NCBI GenBank assembly: GCA_047345645.1
Contig: JBLEFH010000004.1
Direction: 5' to 3' (one strand)
DNA from: JBLEFH01 sp047345645
Lineage (GTDB): Bacteria; Pseudomonadota; Alphaproteobacteria; Rhodobacterales; Rhodobacteraceae
DNA length: 64,000 nt
Made by a program: the position numbers and the translations under genes
Shown: one piece after another, positions 8,214-16,818 of the stretch
Numbering within the stretch: position 1 is the stretch's first letter
How the letters are laid out: each line of letters begins with the position of its first letter
The notes under the pieces: generated by a model
Told to the model about the DNA's origin: nothing
Databases searched by the model: none
What the model saw: only the letters and a program-made list of their open reading frames with translations

Positions 8214-9814
8214 GAGAGGGCTTTCACGCCAGCCTGTGCAGCCTCCCGCGCTTCATTCAGCAGCGGAGTGATGGGGGAAAGGTCCGGCATCGCGCTCTCC
8301 TCGGGCAGTGTCGCTTCATGCCCCGTGATAGCGCTGATCGTCTCGCACAACAATCCGGGGCGCGCCTGCACGTCTTCGAGATCGAGGATCACGCAGCGCG
8401 TTTGATGGTCTGGCGACGAAATCCGGTCGAGAAACGCGGCCTCCGTTTTCTGAATCTGCACGAGCCACGCGCGGCGTTTGGCAGGGGACATGGCCTCAAT
8501 CCGCGCCGCCTCCGAAAACACGCGCAGCTTCCAGCCGCCGCGCAGCGCGATCAGACGGCATTGCGGATCATCCGCACCATACCCCGCGATATACCAGTGA
8601 TCCGACGGGCAGCATTGCAGCCCCTGAAGGCGCGGGCGCGTATTCCAAAGCAGCGCTGTGAGGTAATCCGGCCCCATATAATCACGCATCTCAACCGAGC
8701 GCGGCAGCACGCCCGTGAAATGATCTCCATCCGCCATCGGATCATCGTAAAGCGCGCCCTGCCAGTCGCCTTGATCGAGACGGAGGCCCTCGGTCAACCC
8801 ATCCGCACCCGCGATCAGCAGCCAGCGCACCGCACTTTCGCGCGGCCAGTGGGGGTAACGCCCTTGCGAGATCAGCCCGCGCCGACGCCGACGCCGCCAG
8901 CCGACCATTCCCATGATGTTCTGAATCGAAAGCGGCACGAAATCCGAGATTTCCGAGGCGGGGCGGTCCGGGTTGAGGAAATGTTTATAAAGCCCCTCCG
9001 CGTCCTTCGACGCCTTGCGCGCGAAGAAATACCCCGACTTCTCAAGCGCACTGCGGTGGTCGTCATAAAGAATATAGGGTTGGCCGTAATGATCGAAACC
9101 GGTCAGCATCGGTGTGCGCCGATCGAGATCGCGGCTATGGAGCGGCGCGAGCATCTGGAAATAGCACTCATCCGGGATCCAGCAGCGCTCGAAAAATCGG
9201 TCATATTCAGCGCGGCGTGGATCATTGAGGATCGCACGCAGGGTTTGCGCCGTCAGGCACCACCATTGCGAGCCAAACTTGATTTCAAGGCCTTGGGGAA
9301 GCCGCCGCTTGATCCCCAATTTGCGCTGGAGACCCACAAGCGCGTCAAAAATTTTGGGGTGGCGCTGATAGTTTACGGGGAAATAAAGTGTCAGCCGCTC
9401 GACGGTTAGGCCGGATTTGATCCAGCTCTGCGGGCCGTCCTCAAAACTCTGGATCAGATCCCGCTCCGGATGCGCCGCGAGATAGGCGATGAACTCCTCA
9501 ATCGGGCGGATTGGAAGACAGGCGCCGGAGATCAAGGCGATGTGGTTCGGCGGATTTGGCAAGTCGAGCAGCATCTCCGCCGCCGTTTGCGTCGCACGGA
9601 TCAGATTGAAACTGCCCCATTTTGTGCGCAGGCGCGGCGCGAACCGCAATTTGCCCGTCTCGCTGGCCAGCGCTTCGAGCAGCGCCATATCCGGATCGTT
9701 GGTGGAGGTATCGACATGGACCACAACCTCCACGTCCTTTTCCGCCAGATATCGCGCCAGCGCCGTGACGTGGCGAAGACGTTCATGGGCAAGAATGATG
9801 ACGCCAAGGCTCAA
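8210..9814 (-). CDS. GT14-type (core-2/I-branching, xylosyltransferase-like) glycosyltransferase with C-terminal extension
   Basis: The 534 aa protein has an N-terminal domain of the beta-1,6-N-acetylglucosaminyltransferase/xylosyltransferase type: VIILAHERL, VVVHVDTSTND, HIALISGACLPIRP, KFGSQWWCLT and CWIPDECYFQML are the expected conserved blocks (residues 1-290). A polyarginine run (RRRRRR) follows near residue 309. Residues ~315-534 form an extension of unknown role seen in roseobacter homologues. The start is TTG, embedded in TTGA with the upstream gene's stop, and its own stop overlaps the next GTG, giving a coupled chain of three genes. It probably adds a GlcNAc- or xylose-like sugar to a surface glycan. 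Confidence 0.8.
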   Translation of the reverse strand: MSLGVIILAHERLRHVTALARYLAEKDVEVVVHVDTSTNDPDMALLEALASETGKLRFAPRLRTKWGSFNLIRATQTAAEMLLDLPNPPNHIALISGACLPIRPIEEFIAYLAAHPERDLIQSFEDGPQSWIKSGLTVERLTLYFPVNYQRHPKIFDALVGLQRKLGIKRRLPQGLEIKFGSQWWCLTAQTLRAILNDPRRAEYDRFFERCWIPDECYFQMLAPLHSRDLDRRTPMLTGFDHYGQPYILYDDHRSALEKSGYFFARKASKDAEGLYKHFLNPDRPASEISDFVPLSIQNIMGMVGWRRRRRRGLISQGRYPHWPRESAVRWLLIAGADGLTEGLRLDQGDWQGALYDDPMADGDHFTGVLPRSVEMRDYMGPDYLTALLWNTRPRLQGLQCCPSDHWYIAGYGADDPQCRLIALRGGWKLRVFSEAARIEAMSPAKRRAWLVQIQKTEAAFLDRISSPDHQTRCVILDLEDVQARPGLLCETISAITGHEATLPEESAMPDLSPITPLLNEAREAAQAGVKALS

Positions 9815-10821
9815 AGCCAGCCTCCCCGCGAAATCAGCCCCAGAGCCTCAAGCTGCCGCCAGCCCGTATATTGACTGCTTTGCGGCGTCATGGGGCTCTC
9901 TGCCGTGCCTTCAAGATAGCTGGCATATTCGCGGCTCCGCGCAAAATGCTGCTTGCGTTCCATCTCCTCCGCAGCCTTTTGCGTAAGCGCCGCAACGAAT
10001 TTGGCATGGCGTAGCACACCCGAAGGCCGATCCGCCCCGGACTGCGCCCAAACGGAGCGGTTCACACGGGTCGGCAGCAGCATATGGGTCGAGGACGCAT
10101 AGACATAGCGCCAGTTCCAGAACACCAGCGGGATCTTGTTGAGCGATGGCGCATCTTGAGGGCTGTCCGCGAAATAGAGCCGCTGGCGGGGGCCGCCCTG
10201 AATCCAGATATTCCCAAAATAGCTGTTCGGTTTGTAGCTGTAGCTGCCCGCATCGAACCATTGCAGCACGTCGAACGGGTCGCGCCCCTCCTCGATAAAC
10301 GCCGCCTCAATCGGGCCGTCGCCATACATATCGAGCAGCATGGCGGGAAAGGCGCAAAGGCGGCGGCTGGCGAGCCAATTTGTCAAATCGCGCAGCGAGC
10401 GGTGGTCGTCATGCGGGAAGGTCAGAAATTCGTCAGGATCGACCGTCAGGCACCAATGGCCGGAGCCGAACCGGCGCAGCAGAAAATTCAGCCAATCCAT
10501 TCCGAAACGTGCATGTTTGTAGCTGCCTTCGGCGCGCCAGAGCGACACGTCCGGCTGTTCCGCCAGATATTCGATGGTCCCGTCCGTCGAAAAATTATCA
10601 ACGAAGAAGAAGTGATTGACCCCAAGCTTGCGATAATACTCCAGAAAAAACGCAAGACGCGGCTGTTCATTGCGCAGGGTGCAGAAGAGCAGAATATCCT
10701 CTTGGCCGAGATCATCCGCGCGAAACCGGACACGGCTGAGCTCCGCAGCCTTGCGAAAGGCGCGGAGGCGATAGCGAACCCGACGTGAGTTCAGCTTTAT
10801 TTTATCGCGAAGCCCACCCAT
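9811..10821 (-). CDS. Glycosyltransferase family 2/GT92-like
   Basis: The protein is 336 aa with CTLRNEQPRLAFFLEYYRKL, FFVDNFSTDGTIEYL and a metal-binding block HWCLTVDPDEFLTFP, the pattern of DUF23/GT92-like GT2 enzymes. It is soluble, without membrane segments. The basic N terminus (KLNSRRVRYRLRAFRKA) may sit at the membrane surface. The ATG is preceded by GGAGGG. It lies 35 bases after the GT4 gene and overlaps the next gene by 4 bases. The donor and acceptor sugars cannot be read from the sequence. Confidence 0.82.
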   Translation of the reverse strand: MGGLRDKIKLNSRRVRYRLRAFRKAAELSRVRFRADDLGQEDILLFCTLRNEQPRLAFFLEYYRKLGVNHFFFVDNFSTDGTIEYLAEQPDVSLWRAEGSYKHARFGMDWLNFLLRRFGSGHWCLTVDPDEFLTFPHDDHRSLRDLTNWLASRRLCAFPAMLLDMYGDGPIEAAFIEEGRDPFDVLQWFDAGSYSYKPNSYFGNIWIQGGPRQRLYFADSPQDAPSLNKIPLVFWNWRYVYASSTHMLLPTRVNRSVWAQSGADRPSGVLRHAKFVAALTQKAAEEMERKQHFARSREYASYLEGTAESPMTPQSSQYTGWRQLEALGLISRGGWL

Positions 10822-10856
10822 TCGCCCTCCCAGTTACGCATCCCCGCGGCGATCCG

Positions 10857-11960
10857 CTATCCGCAGTGATTTTTTACGATACACTCATTAAGTAGGTTGA
10901 AATGCTCACGCCATGATGGCGGATTATAATTAAGAAAGACATGCCTGCGCCGAAGAAATTCTGGAAATGTGTCTTGCGAACGTCTTAACGCTTCGGCGGC
11001 CCAGAGGTTTTCGTCCAAGGGAAGCTGCATCACCGCAGCGCCAAGCGCCTCTCGCACCGTTGGCAGCGGCGCGCTCACCGTCGGTGTTCCGAGCATCGCG
11101 GCTTCGACCGGTGGATAGCCATACCCCTCTGCATGGGAAGGGAAAAGAAGCGCCCGCGCACCGCCGAGAAGCTTTGCGAGGGCCGCGTCGTCCATCTTTT
11201 GATGCCATGTCACATTCACGGCGGCGTCGAGACGCGCGAAAAGGTCAGGCGCGGCCCAACCGGGTCGCCCGACGACATGCAGCCTCGGGGCTTGCGCGCC
11301 GAGCCGCTCCCAAACATCCAGCGCGAAGGCGTGATTTTTTCGCGGCTCGACCGTGCCGAGCATCAGGAAATAAGGCTCGGCCTCCGGATCCGGCGTCACC
11401 TCCGGCAGCGGCTCTGTACCAAGTGGCACGACATGCGCCTTGGGTGCCTGCGGGAAAAAACCGCTCCACTGCTGCGCCGTGTCAGAACTGTTGGCCAGCA
11501 CAATATCTGCGTATCCCGCGACATGTGTGGCGAAACTGTCAAAGCTTCGGCGTGTCTCGCTTCGAAAATACTCGGGATGGCTGAGCGGCAGCAGATCATG
11601 AATGAGAAAGAGGATCCGGCAACCGCGCTTCTTCATCGCGTGCAGGTGTCGCGGGCCGGGGTTGCTGTGGCTTGTGTTCAGATAGATCGCTTGGCCCTTC
11701 CAACGCTGGCTTAACCGCATCAATGCGCGACCCTCTGCCACCCGCGCTGAAACCCCGTTGTTCGAGCGCGGCGGCAGTGCGAGCGCATGCTCCGCTCCGT
11801 CGCGCGAAAGCACCCGCATCTGACCGCCGAGTTTGGCGACAAAAATGCCACCTTCCTCGCGGACAAATGCGAAATAGGCCCGATCCACGCGATCAATTCC
11901 GCTGGTCCCGCCGAGATGGCGGCGCGAGATCATGCGCGTAATGTCGAAGGCCAAGTCCAT
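10857..11960 (-). CDS. GT4 family glycosyltransferase
   Basis: This 367 aa GT-B protein has the retaining GT4 signatures: GTVEPRKNHAFALDVW (nucleotide-sugar domain start, ~residue 205) and HAEGYGYPPVEAAMLGTPTV (E-x7-E donor site, ~residues 275-295). The N terminus (MDLAFDITRM, GGTSGIDRVDRAYF) matches mannosyl/rhamnosyl-type transferases of surface polysaccharide clusters. ATG at 11960 was chosen; a TTG five codons upstream is in frame. It is the first gene of a four-gene operon ending with the sulfotransferase, just after the galU terminator. Confidence 0.83.
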   Translation of the reverse strand: MDLAFDITRMISRRHLGGTSGIDRVDRAYFAFVREEGGIFVAKLGGQMRVLSRDGAEHALALPPRSNNGVSARVAEGRALMRLSQRWKGQAIYLNTSHSNPGPRHLHAMKKRGCRILFLIHDLLPLSHPEYFRSETRRSFDSFATHVAGYADIVLANSSDTAQQWSGFFPQAPKAHVVPLGTEPLPEVTPDPEAEPYFLMLGTVEPRKNHAFALDVWERLGAQAPRLHVVGRPGWAAPDLFARLDAAVNVTWHQKMDDAALAKLLGGARALLFPSHAEGYGYPPVEAAMLGTPTVSAPLPTVREALGAAVMQLPLDENLWAAEALRRSQDTFPEFLRRRHVFLNYNPPSWREHFNLLNECIVKNHCG

Positions 11961-11975
11961 AAGCCTTAAATCCAA

Positions 11976-12004
11976 CGAAAACGCCGCCCCTGCAAGGGAC
12001 GGCG
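11976..12004 (-). terminator. Rho-independent terminator of galU
   Basis: On the minus strand CGCCGTCCC, loop TTGCA, GGGGCGGCG form a 9-bp stem (one G-T pair) followed by TTTTCGTT. It lies 23 bases after the galU stop and separates galU from the GT operon. Confidence 0.75.
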
Positions 12005-12027
12005 CTCAAATTCCTCTCATTCGAATC

Positions 12028-12915
12028 TCAAGCGTTACGCGCGTCGAGTTCGGCTTTCATGTAGGCGAGCAGGTCGCCCCGGAATTCGGGGCGGTCGAGC
12101 GCGAAGGAGATCGTCGCCTGCAAGAAGCCCATTTTCGAGCCGCAATCGTAACGTTTCCCATCGAAGCGCATCCCATGGACGCCGCTTTTGCCGATTTCCT
12201 GCGCGATTGCATCGGTGAGCTGGATCTCGCCACCTGCACCGACCTTGCCCGCATCGAGATTGCGCAGCACGGCGGGGGTGAGGATGTAGCGCCCAATCAC
12301 GGCGAGGTTGGACGGCGCGGTGCCCGGCTCGGGCTTCTCGACCATGCCTTTCGCGGTCACGGTGCGGCCATGATCCTCGGCGATATCGAGAACGCCGTAG
12401 TTTTTCGTCTCTTCGGGGCTGACTTCCATGGTCGCAACCATATTGCCGCCGAGTTCCGCATAGGCCTCCACCATCTGCTGAAGGCAGTGACGCTCGCCCG
12501 CAATCACATCATCCGGCAGAAGCACCGCGAAAGGCTCGTCGGAATCGATCATGTGACGCGCGCACCAAACCGCATGGCCCAGACCCTTCGGCTCGCGCTG
12601 GCGCAGATAGGCGACGCGGCCCGAGCGCATATCGGTGCTGCGGAGCGTTTCGAGCAGGTCTGTCTTGCCCTTTTCCTCAAGCGTTTTCTCAAGCTGCGGC
12701 GCGGAGTCGAAATAATCTTCAAGCGCGCCTTTGCCGCGAGAGGTGACGAAAAAGAAGTCCTCGATCCCGGCGGCACGCGCTTCGTCAATCGCATATTGGA
12801 CCAAAGGACGGTCCACGAGGTTCATGATCTCTTTGGGGACCGATTTGGTTGCAGGCAGGAACCGTGTCCCCAAACCCGCAACGGGAAAGATAGCTTTCGT
12901 CACCGCGCGCGGCAT
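12028..12915 (-). CDS. galU: UTP-glucose-1-phosphate uridylyltransferase GalU
   Basis: The 295 aa protein has the nucleotidyltransferase signature VAGLGTRFLPATKSVPKEI (residues 11-29), then KGALEDYFD, EPKGLGHAVWCAR and LPDDVI, all standard for bacterial GalU. It converts glucose-1-phosphate and UTP to UDP-glucose in the cytoplasm. The length is typical. UDP-glucose would feed the surrounding glycosyltransferases and is also the substrate of SqdB, encoded further along. Phosphoglucomutase, which makes its substrate, is at 62041. A terminator follows directly. Confidence 0.95.
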   Translation of the reverse strand: MPRAVTKAIFPVAGLGTRFLPATKSVPKEIMNLVDRPLVQYAIDEARAAGIEDFFFVTSRGKGALEDYFDSAPQLEKTLEEKGKTDLLETLRSTDMRSGRVAYLRQREPKGLGHAVWCARHMIDSDEPFAVLLPDDVIAGERHCLQQMVEAYAELGGNMVATMEVSPEETKNYGVLDIAEDHGRTVTAKGMVEKPEPGTAPSNLAVIGRYILTPAVLRNLDAGKVGAGGEIQLTDAIAQEIGKSGVHGMRFDGKRYDCGSKMGFLQATISFALDRPEFRGDLLAYMKAELDARNA

Positions 12916-12995
12916 AATTCTACTCCGATCACATTGGGTCGTTTTGCGGGTCTATAAAGACATGAACCCGTCATTCCAATACATAAGCGAACACC

Positions 12996-14207
12996 TCACA
13001 CCATCGGGAAGTTCCGCAGCATGGCAATTCTCCGCCGTTCTGCCTCGACAATCCGCACGGTGCTACGAAGCCGCAAGATGCGATCATTGCGGCTGGCGCG
13101 TCCAAACTGACCGATCTGGTGGAGCCAATAGCCGCCTTCATGGAACCGGACGCGTAGCGGACGCGCGGTTGGCTCGATGATCAGGAGCGTGACCTCTTCG
13201 CCTTCCGCAGCGGCTTCGCGCGCCGCGTCCATGCGCCATTTACGGTTGTAGAGCCGCCCTTTCAGGAAGCGACCCTTTGGGTTGCGGGTTTCGGCGTCGG
13301 GCAGGAGGGCTGGCGTGGGATGAGCCAACACGGTCTCCAAAGGTTCGCGATTGGCTCCCTCTTCAACGCCTTCATCGAAACTCGCGATCAAAGGATCCAC
13401 ATCCCCCGGCTCCAGCGGCCCTTCTTCGAGAAAGCGAAAGACACGGCGGCGCTGCTCGGCCCGCGCGTCATCAATGAGCTGCGCGGCCTTATCGCCCGCA
13501 TGTTTCGCCGCAAAAACCGCTGTGCTTGCGCCGATCTCATAGAGCGACGTCGGCACCCGGTTCACGCCGCGATAGGGGCTTTCGCCTTGGTAGTGATGCA
13601 CTTCGGCGAGAAAGCACCACGCCGCCGACCACCCCGCAGCCGCGAGCCGCAGATTCACGTCCGCCTCTTCGAGATAATAGTGAAACGCCGGGTCGAAGCC
13701 GCCGATCGCGCGGAGAGCCTCGGCACGGAAGGCCATATTCGTGCCGACGGTCTTGAGCGCGCTGCCTTCCTTCTGCCGGATCAACACATCATCGGGCATG
13801 AAGCTCGTCTCCCGTCCCATCCGGTCTACCATCACGGCACCGGACTGGATCGACACGCCATTACGGGACCGCACTGGGCCGGTGGCGCTCGCGACAGACG
13901 GGTCCGCAAATCCTTCGGCCAGCGACATAAGCCACGGAAATTCCGGGATCGCATCGTCGTCGATATAGGCGACCAGCGGTGCCTTCGCCGCCGCCAGTCC
14001 GGCATTGCGGGCGGCGGAGAGGTTCATCTCGTCGAACGGCACATGGGTGAGCGGGATTCCATCCGGCCCCTCCGGCACAAGATCGCCGCTCGGCGAGACC
14101 AGAATTATCTCGAAATTGCGCAGCCTTTGATGGCCAAGCGCCACCATCAGCGGACCCAACTGATCGGTCCGCCTTGCGCAAAGGATGAGGCTGAAAAGGA
14201 GCGGCAT
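12996..14207 (-). CDS. GT2 family glycosyltransferase
   Basis: The 403 aa protein has a GT-A fold: FSLILCARR start, NLSAARNAGLAAAKAPLVAY, the metal-binding triad YIDDDAIP (~residue 99-106) and YYLEEADVNLRLAAAGW, the usual E-x-D block. Residues ~290-403 are a C-terminal extension of unknown function, rich in Arg. The start lies 3 bases after the cysQ stop, so the two are cotranscribed. It probably builds a surface glycan; the sugar is unknown. Confidence 0.83.
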   Translation of the reverse strand: MPLLFSLILCARRTDQLGPLMVALGHQRLRNFEIILVSPSGDLVPEGPDGIPLTHVPFDEMNLSAARNAGLAAAKAPLVAYIDDDAIPEFPWLMSLAEGFADPSVASATGPVRSRNGVSIQSGAVMVDRMGRETSFMPDDVLIRQKEGSALKTVGTNMAFRAEALRAIGGFDPAFHYYLEEADVNLRLAAAGWSAAWCFLAEVHHYQGESPYRGVNRVPTSLYEIGASTAVFAAKHAGDKAAQLIDDARAEQRRRVFRFLEEGPLEPGDVDPLIASFDEGVEEGANREPLETVLAHPTPALLPDAETRNPKGRFLKGRLYNRKWRMDAAREAAAEGEEVTLLIIEPTARPLRVRFHEGGYWLHQIGQFGRASRNDRILRLRSTVRIVEAERRRIAMLRNFPMV

Positions 14208-14210
14208 GGC

Positions 14211-15008
14211 TCAGCCTTGCTTGAGGTCGACCCCCGGAGCATGAGCGATAAAGAAGCCGTTGGCAAAGCCTTCCTTGCCATAGGTGAAGGGCGCGTGATC
14301 CTCGAACCGGATCACCGCACCGCCCGCGCCCTTGAGAACCGCATGACCTGCTGCCGTATCCCACTCCATCGTGCGGCCAAGGCGGGGATAGAGATCGGCT
14401 TCCCCCGTCGCCACGAGGCAGAACTTCAACGACGAGCCGGCGGAGACGAGATCCTCCACCTCATATTTCGCGATATAATCATCCGTCGCCTGATCCCGGT
14501 GCGATTTGCTGGCGACAACGCGGAGCGCGGTATTGTCCGGCGCGGCCACCTTCATCGGCACCACCTCACCCGGCGCGCCCTTTTTGAAATCGCCCTGCTC
14601 TTCCACCGACTTGCCCGACGCATCCGTGTAAAACAGCCGCCCCTTGGCGGGCGCGTAAACCACACCGCGGAGCGGCTCGCCATCCTCAACCAGCGCGATA
14701 TTCACGGTGAAATCGCCGCGGCGCTTGATGAACTCCTTCGTCCCATCCAGCGGATCGACAATGAAGAACCGCTTGGCCGACACGTCATGAGTCGATGCCT
14801 GCTCTTCGGTCACAATCGCCTCATCCGGGAAAGCCGCTCGAAGCCCTGCGGAAATTACCTTATCCGCCGCTTCATCGGCCGCTGTGACCGGGCTGTCATC
14901 GGATTTTGCACGCACATCGAAATCGTCCGCCTCATAGATTTCCATGATGACGTCGCCCGCTTCCAGAGCCAGATCGCGCAGAACGGCAGTGACCTTTTCG
15001 TAATCCAT
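14211..15008 (-). CDS. cysQ: 3'(2'),5'-bisphosphate nucleotidase CysQ
   Basis: Read from ATG 15008 (265 aa), the protein has the inositol-monophosphatase-family motifs DPLDGTKEFIKRRGDF and EWDTAAGHAVLKGAGG, plus SPVTAADEAADK, giving the Mg/Li-sensitive PAP phosphatase family. It hydrolyses 3'-phosphoadenosine 5'-phosphate, the by-product of PAPS-using sulfotransferases. Two such enzymes are encoded at 6846 and 18220, so the location fits glycan sulfation. An in-frame upstream ATG at 15068 would add 20 residues that do not look like the family. AGGGAAAG precedes the chosen start. Confidence 0.92.
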   Translation of the reverse strand: MDYEKVTAVLRDLALEAGDVIMEIYEADDFDVRAKSDDSPVTAADEAADKVISAGLRAAFPDEAIVTEEQASTHDVSAKRFFIVDPLDGTKEFIKRRGDFTVNIALVEDGEPLRGVVYAPAKGRLFYTDASGKSVEEQGDFKKGAPGEVVPMKVAAPDNTALRVVASKSHRDQATDDYIAKYEVEDLVSAGSSLKFCLVATGEADLYPRLGRTMEWDTAAGHAVLKGAGGAVIRFEDHAPFTYGKEGFANGFFIAHAPGVDLKQG

Positions 15009-15096
15009 ATGTGCTTTCCCTATATCGGTTTCGTCGCGAGAATTGCCGTGAATTTTGGGGAAGAGCAAGGTAAAGCTCGAATGCAGGAGATCAATT

Positions 15097-15918
15097 ATGT
15101 TCTATGCCGAGCGCCCGAAAACGCTGCTATCCGCGTTCATGAGTATGTGCGAGGTGGTGTATCACACCGCCATTCGCCATATTCGCCGCGATGGCGGGCA
15201 TCCGGTGATCGGCCTTCTGTCGCAAATGGGCCAGACTATTATGCTGATGGTGGTGTTTTTCGTCTTTTACTGGCTCATCGGGCGGGACGTGCCACTGCGC
15301 GGCGATATGGCCGTCTTCCTGACAACCGGCATCTTCCTCTTTATGCTGCATAACAAGGCAATGCGAGCGGTCATCAAATCCGGCTCGACCACGTCGAAAA
15401 TGAACCTCCACGCGCCTATGAATTTCCTTGTGGAGATCGCCGCCGCGTCGCTCTCTATCATATATCTGCAAATCCTCGCCTTCGCGATCATCGCCTTCGC
15501 CTGCAACGTGATTTTCGGGGGCTTTCCGCTTGCCCATCCCAGCCGGTTGATCGTGCCGTTTCTGCTGGCTTGGGGCACGGGCCTTGCCTTTGGCTTCATC
15601 ATCCTCGCGTTCAAACCGCTCGCACCGCGTCTTTTCGACATTATCGCGCAGGTCCATATGCGCGCCAATATGTTCACAAGCGGCAAAATGATTCCCGCGA
15701 ACATGATTGCGATGATCCCGAAATTCAGCCTGAGCTATTTCCTCTGGAACCCGCTCTTCCACGTCATCGACCAGGCGCGCGGAGCGGCCTTCGAGAATTA
15801 TTTTCCCCGCTATACAAATCTCGAATATCCGTTCTATTTTACGCTGTTCGGGATCGGCTTCGGCATCATCGCTGTGAGATGGGCGGACCGGAACATGTCC
15901 GCGAGCCAGGCGAGTTAA
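15097..15918 (+). CDS. ABC-2 type polysaccharide-export permease (KpsM-like), ATPase not in window
   Basis: The 273 aa protein has about six membrane helices (MLMVVFFVFYWLIG, MAVFLTTGIFLFML, LQILAFAIIAFACNVIF, LAWGTGLAFGFIILAF and others) in the layout of ABC-2 permeases that export capsule or O-antigen-type glycans; the C-terminal segment SYFLWNPLFHVIDQARGAAF is characteristic. The start at 15097 follows a good AGGAGA site; an upstream in-frame ATG at 15055 overlaps the promoter area of cysQ. No partner nucleotide-binding subunit (KpsT type) lies nearby, so it must be encoded elsewhere. Divergent from cysQ. Confidence 0.82.
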   Translation: MFYAERPKTLLSAFMSMCEVVYHTAIRHIRRDGGHPVIGLLSQMGQTIMLMVVFFVFYWLIGRDVPLRGDMAVFLTTGIFLFMLHNKAMRAVIKSGSTTSKMNLHAPMNFLVEIAAASLSIIYLQILAFAIIAFACNVIFGGFPLAHPSRLIVPFLLAWGTGLAFGFIILAFKPLAPRLFDIIAQVHMRANMFTSGKMIPANMIAMIPKFSLSYFLWNPLFHVIDQARGAAFENYFPRYTNLEYPFYFTLFGIGFGIIAVRWADRNMSASQAS

Positions 15919-15930
15919 GGGGATAGGCGA

Positions 15931-16635
15931 ATGAAAATTGGAATCCTGCAACCGGGGCATAACGCCGACGAGCTGATCGCCACCCATGGCGATTACAACG
16001 ATATGTTCATGCGGCTTCTCGACGGCCACGGTTTCACCTTCGAGACCTACGCGGTTGTCGATGGCATTTTCCCGCAAAGCGCCAACGAGGCAGATGGCTG
16101 GCTCATCACCGGCTCGCGCCATGGCGCTTACGAGGATCATGACTGGATACCGCCTCTCGAGGATCTGATCCGCGAGATTTACGCCTCTGGCCGCCCGATG
16201 GTGGGGGTGTGTTTCGGCCACCAGATCATCGCGCAGGCGCTTGGCGGCAAGGTGGAGAAGTTCAAAGGCGGCTGGTCCGTGGGCCGCGTCGATTACGAGA
16301 TCGGCGATCATACGGTCGCGCTCAATGCCTTCCATCAGGATCAGGTGACGGCTCTGCCCGAGGATGCCGAGCCGATGGGGGGCAGCGATTTCTGCCAGTT
16401 CGCCATGCTCCGCTATGGGCAAAAGGCGCTGACCATCCAGCCGCATCCGGAATTCACCCCATCCATGGTTAGCGACCTGATCGACGCGCGGTCGGCGATT
16501 TTGCCCGGCGATGTGATGGAGAAGGCGAAAGCGGCGGCAGGGCCAGTGGAAAGCGGCGTCCTCGCCGATCAATTCGCGAGTTTCTTTCGCAGCGGACATG
16601 ACGCCCGGCTCGCCGCACAGGCTAAGGCCAGTTAG
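15931..16635 (+). CDS. Class I glutamine amidotransferase (GATase1)-like protein
   Basis: The 234 aa protein has a triad GATase fold: nucleophile Cys94 in PMVGVCFGHQIIAQALGG and His172/Glu174 in QPHPEFTP. It is a stand-alone amidotransferase-like protein of the GuaA-N/YfeJ-like type, so it may hydrolyse glutamine or gamma-glutamyl compounds; no synthetase partner is fused or adjacent. It starts 12 bases after the ABC-2 permease stop and is probably cotranscribed with it. The specific substrate is not known. Confidence 0.82.
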   Translation: MKIGILQPGHNADELIATHGDYNDMFMRLLDGHGFTFETYAVVDGIFPQSANEADGWLITGSRHGAYEDHDWIPPLEDLIREIYASGRPMVGVCFGHQIIAQALGGKVEKFKGGWSVGRVDYEIGDHTVALNAFHQDQVTALPEDAEPMGGSDFCQFAMLRYGQKALTIQPHPEFTPSMVSDLIDARSAILPGDVMEKAKAAAGPVESGVLADQFASFFRSGHDARLAAQAKAS

Positions 16636-16638
16636 GGG

Positions 16639-16818
16639 TTAATCGTCGTCCAGCTTCAGAAATTCCGGGCAAGACGGATCACAGCTCGTCCGGCTCACCC
16701 CAATCGCCGCAGAGGCGCGCAGTGAAATCCCCGGCTCAGGGGCAGGTTCCGGCGGGCGCGGCTCGCCCACACAGGCGGAGAGGGCAAAAGCCCCGAGAAG
16801 GATGAGACTGCGGATCAT
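16639..16818 (-). CDS. Small lipoprotein, 59 aa
   Basis: A 59-codon frame begins with the ATG of an ATGA that overlaps the alkB stop. It encodes a lipoprotein signal (MIRSLILLGAFALSAC, lipobox LSAC with Cys16), a Pro/Glu-rich linker, and a C-terminal part with two more cysteines (CDPSCPEFLKLDDD). It ends 3 bases short of the convergent amidotransferase stop. Coupling to alkB and the clean lipobox support a real gene. Function is unknown; the CxxxC pair could form a disulfide or bind metal. Confidence 0.7.
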   Translation of the reverse strand: MIRSLILLGAFALSACVGEPRPPEPAPEPGISLRASAAIGVSRTSCDPSCPEFLKLDDD

